Below, piece by piece: positions 61,820-64,000 of a stretch of DNA of 64,000 bases; positions within the stretch are counted from its first letter, which is position 1, and each line of letters starts with the position of its first letter. Location: assembly GCF_050436995.1 (NCBI RefSeq), contig NC_134776.1:13805001-13869000 (forward strand), written 5' to 3'. The translations under genes and the position numbers were made by a program. This stretch comes from Anticarsia gemmatalis. Lineage: Eukaryota; Arthropoda; Insecta; Lepidoptera; Erebidae. The notes under the pieces are model-generated. The model was not told the DNA's origin and made no database searches. It worked only from the letters and a program-made list of their open reading frames with translations.

Positions 61820-63312
61820 TTCATTAATTAGAGATGTTTTAAACTTAAGTATGAAATATTGTGTTGCTCTTTAGTGATATACAAGCATTATGTTCTAACA
61901 GTAATTATGTATACGTGGCTCATGTAGAAAATTAAATGAATAAATATATAAACCGTACTCTTGTTCTTTCATTCTGTAGTTAGCTGCCCTTTTCCCCTAA
62001 GTATATCAGTAATGGTCTGATTAATGAGCAAGCGTTATAGTCATTAAAAATAACATCAGAGGTTGTCAGGTCAATAAACTTCTTTACGCTGCGAAATAAG
62101 ATTTTTTAGGAATAAATCTTTTTTTTATTGTTTTCAATTTACGCAGTGCTCGGTGGATGCCTCCAAAAGAGAAATGAAAAACAAAAGTTTGTGATTTTCC
62201 AATTTCCGTCTTGAACAGTGTTGAGAATAGTCCTTGGTAATTGTTTTAATGAATCTGACAGGATCAATTTTCTAAGTGGCGGAGCACAGAGTAAATAATT
62301 AATAGAAAGCTGTGTTATGCTGGCGGTAAGTGAGTGGAGTATAAATAAACCGTTAACCGTCGGACAAACGGTACCGTCGAGGCGGGATTGTGAGAAATCA
62401 TCCAAGTTTTAAGCCAGTCTACACTTGAGCAATATTTTGATTAAATGTTAAGCAAATCAAATTTGGATAAATGGTACAACTCATAAAATTTGGGGCTTTG
62501 TTATAATTTCTTAGAGGAACTTAATTTCTTGAAAGATATTTAGGAGTGCTGCATTGATGTGATAATTGCTGAAATACCAATAGCCTAATAAAAAAACACC
62601 AACTCACTGAGTCTAGTGGATAACCATTTTACCTATGACTTAGTGGAATAGACTAATGTTGATCTTGATGCCTGGGAGAAGTCCAAGAGACTTGGAACAC
62701 TACGGCAGAGGCCCAGCAGCGCTTCACTCAAGTTGACCAAGTAAAAGCATATCTTGAGAGCATAAGGGCATATATTATTTGGGCCAACGAATTGTATTTT
62801 ATTGATCTTGTTAGCTACGAGTACAATCAATAAAAAACCGAGCAGCATCTATCTCTGGACATACATAATCCACGTACATAAAGTTACGCCTGATGTGTTA
62901 TGTCCGAGTAAAAAGTAACTAATCCAAGTAGTCAAAAATACGTAGCTACCTCACCTTCTAGAATGATGATTCCAACTTGATATCAATCTGTTACAGGGAT
63001 TTTACTGACCTAGTACATACGTTTTTCACTTATATTACCTACTAATTTAGATTGTCTCAAGACAGTCCATGTTCCATTTAATCGGCTTAAGATCCACGAG
63101 TATAATCTGATATCTACGAAATCGGAGACAATCGCATTGAATCTAAGACGGAGTGGAATTCCAATACGCACGCTACGATTGTCCTATGAGAAAATGATGA
63201 ATTACATCGCTCTCAAGAGAACTACTTTGTTCATTTACTATAGACAAAAATAATACGGTAGGTTATTCAACAAAAACTAACCGTCGTATACCTTCTTATT
63301 TAATTATAACTT
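61820..63312. other. Non-coding flank
   Basis: AT-rich. AATAAA at 61939-61944 is a possible distant poly(A) signal. The open frames on the minus strand (62139, 62633) show no motif. Confidence 0.5.
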
Positions 63313-63518
63313 AACTAGCTTTTACCCGCGACATCGTCCGCCGCCTGAATTTTGCCATGGGAATGCGCCATTTTCCCGGGATAAAAAGTAACCTATGTCC
63401 TTTCTCGGGTATCAATATATCTCCATACCAAATTTCATGCAATTGAATCAGTAGTTTAGGCGTGATTGAGTAACAGACAGACATACTTACTTTCGCATTT
63501 ATAATATAAAATATGGTT
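63313..63518 (-). repeat. Lepidopteran interspersed repeat (ACCCGCGAC..TGAGTAACAGACAGAC type)
   Basis: It starts AACTAGCTTTTACCCGCGAC and includes AAAAAGTAACCTATGTCCTT, CATACCAAATTTCATGCAAT and TGATTGAGTAACAGACAGAC, ending TTTCGCATTTATAATA. From memory this is another abundant lepidopteran repeat with the same layout as the CTAGCTGACCC family but a different body. Its class is not assignable here, and the strand is chosen to match that family's orientation. Confidence 0.7.
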
Positions 63519-63608
63519 TAATATACAAATATACATATATCAATGTAGATTATTGTGATTACGAAGAGACAGTACTTTACTCGCTACGTCTCGGTCGTGT
63601 AAACCAGT

Positions 63609-63784
63609 CGATTCTCTACTGCTATGCTATCGACTTCCGACGACGACGACCGACCTGTCATCGAGAAATTTTGTATGAAAATCTGATCTGGCGGGCGTCG
63701 TAAGAAATATTTTGTTAGTACATTCTAAATGTCAAAATTTCGATAGCTAGCCAGTTGTCGATAGTCAATAGTGGTAGAGAATCG
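63609..63784. mobile_element. Palindromic GATTCTCTA-ended MITE, best copy
   Basis: Left end CGATTCTCTACTGCTATGC and right end, reverse-complemented, CGATTCTCTACCACTATTGA, each followed by CTATCGAC. Arms of about 25 bp with few mismatches. The internal sequence is shared with copies at 10390, 32956 and 39041. No clear target duplication. Confidence 0.7.
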
Positions 63785-64000
63785 AGGTACTGTTTGCTAA
63801 ACGCCATGGAGAGAAGACGTCTAAGAGACGGAGGTACAATACGGCCTAGATAACATTTTTTCAGAAGAGATGTTGGACAAAAATCTGCAAGCACGTTCCT
63901 TAAAAGCCCGAGGTTGGTGTTCATGGTCTCTGTCCGAGATGTGGGTCAAGTCAAGTCAGTAACGATTTTCAAATCTTCATTTGACATGGTAAGTTCTCAC

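Noticed and set aside
1..64000. CRISPR arrays, operons, prokaryotic promoters
   Set aside because: Nothing of the kind is seen; the sequence is eukaryotic nuclear DNA.

Overview
The window looks like a piece of an insect nuclear genome, most likely from a moth or butterfly. It is AT-rich, has no prokaryotic gene packing, and carries spliced exons with GT..AG borders. It also holds interspersed repeats that I recognise as typical of Lepidoptera: the CTAGCTGACCCGCGCAACTT family, a tRNA-derived SINE with a CCTCCGTGGCGCAGTGG head, and LINE tails reading CCAGCAGTGG with a GATGAT tail. Species cannot be named from sequence alone.

One protein-coding host gene dominates, on the + strand: SCYL2 (SCY1-like pseudokinase 2, also called CVAK104). 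I assembled 15 exons from 12778 to 56196. All splice phases agree and give 830 residues in one frame. The first exon found starts inside the kinase-like domain, so the true N-terminus (roughly 150-200 residues) and the promoter should lie upstream of base 1. HRD is replaced by HRN and DFG by GLE, as expected for a pseudokinase. A helical HEAT-like region and a Ser/Pro/Arg-rich tail follow. The 3' end is the uncertain part: a possible 18-nt microexon, a possible 69-nt in-frame exitron, and a final junction where two overlapping frames both look coding.

Region by region: 1-12777 is repeat-bearing DNA with no exon seen, including a 1.7-kb terminal-inverted-repeat transposon that holds two other repeats. 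The 17-kb intron 12943-30099 holds an antisense intron-containing tRNA-Leu(CAA) and a full-length R1-clade LINE (19980-26136) with two intact ORFs, a 28-A tail and a perfect 15-bp target-site duplication. Other introns hold a palindromic repeat family, a SINE and a second copy of the CTAGCTGACCC repeat. From 56197 to the end there is 3' UTR and flanking DNA with CpG-rich patches and palindromic repeats.

The most interesting observation is at the very first base of the LINE. About 84 nt there can be folded by hand into the nested double-pseudoknot of an HDV-like self-cleaving ribozyme, with P1 starting exactly at the target-site-duplication boundary. If real, it would release the LINE RNA with a precise 5' end from whatever host transcript carries it.
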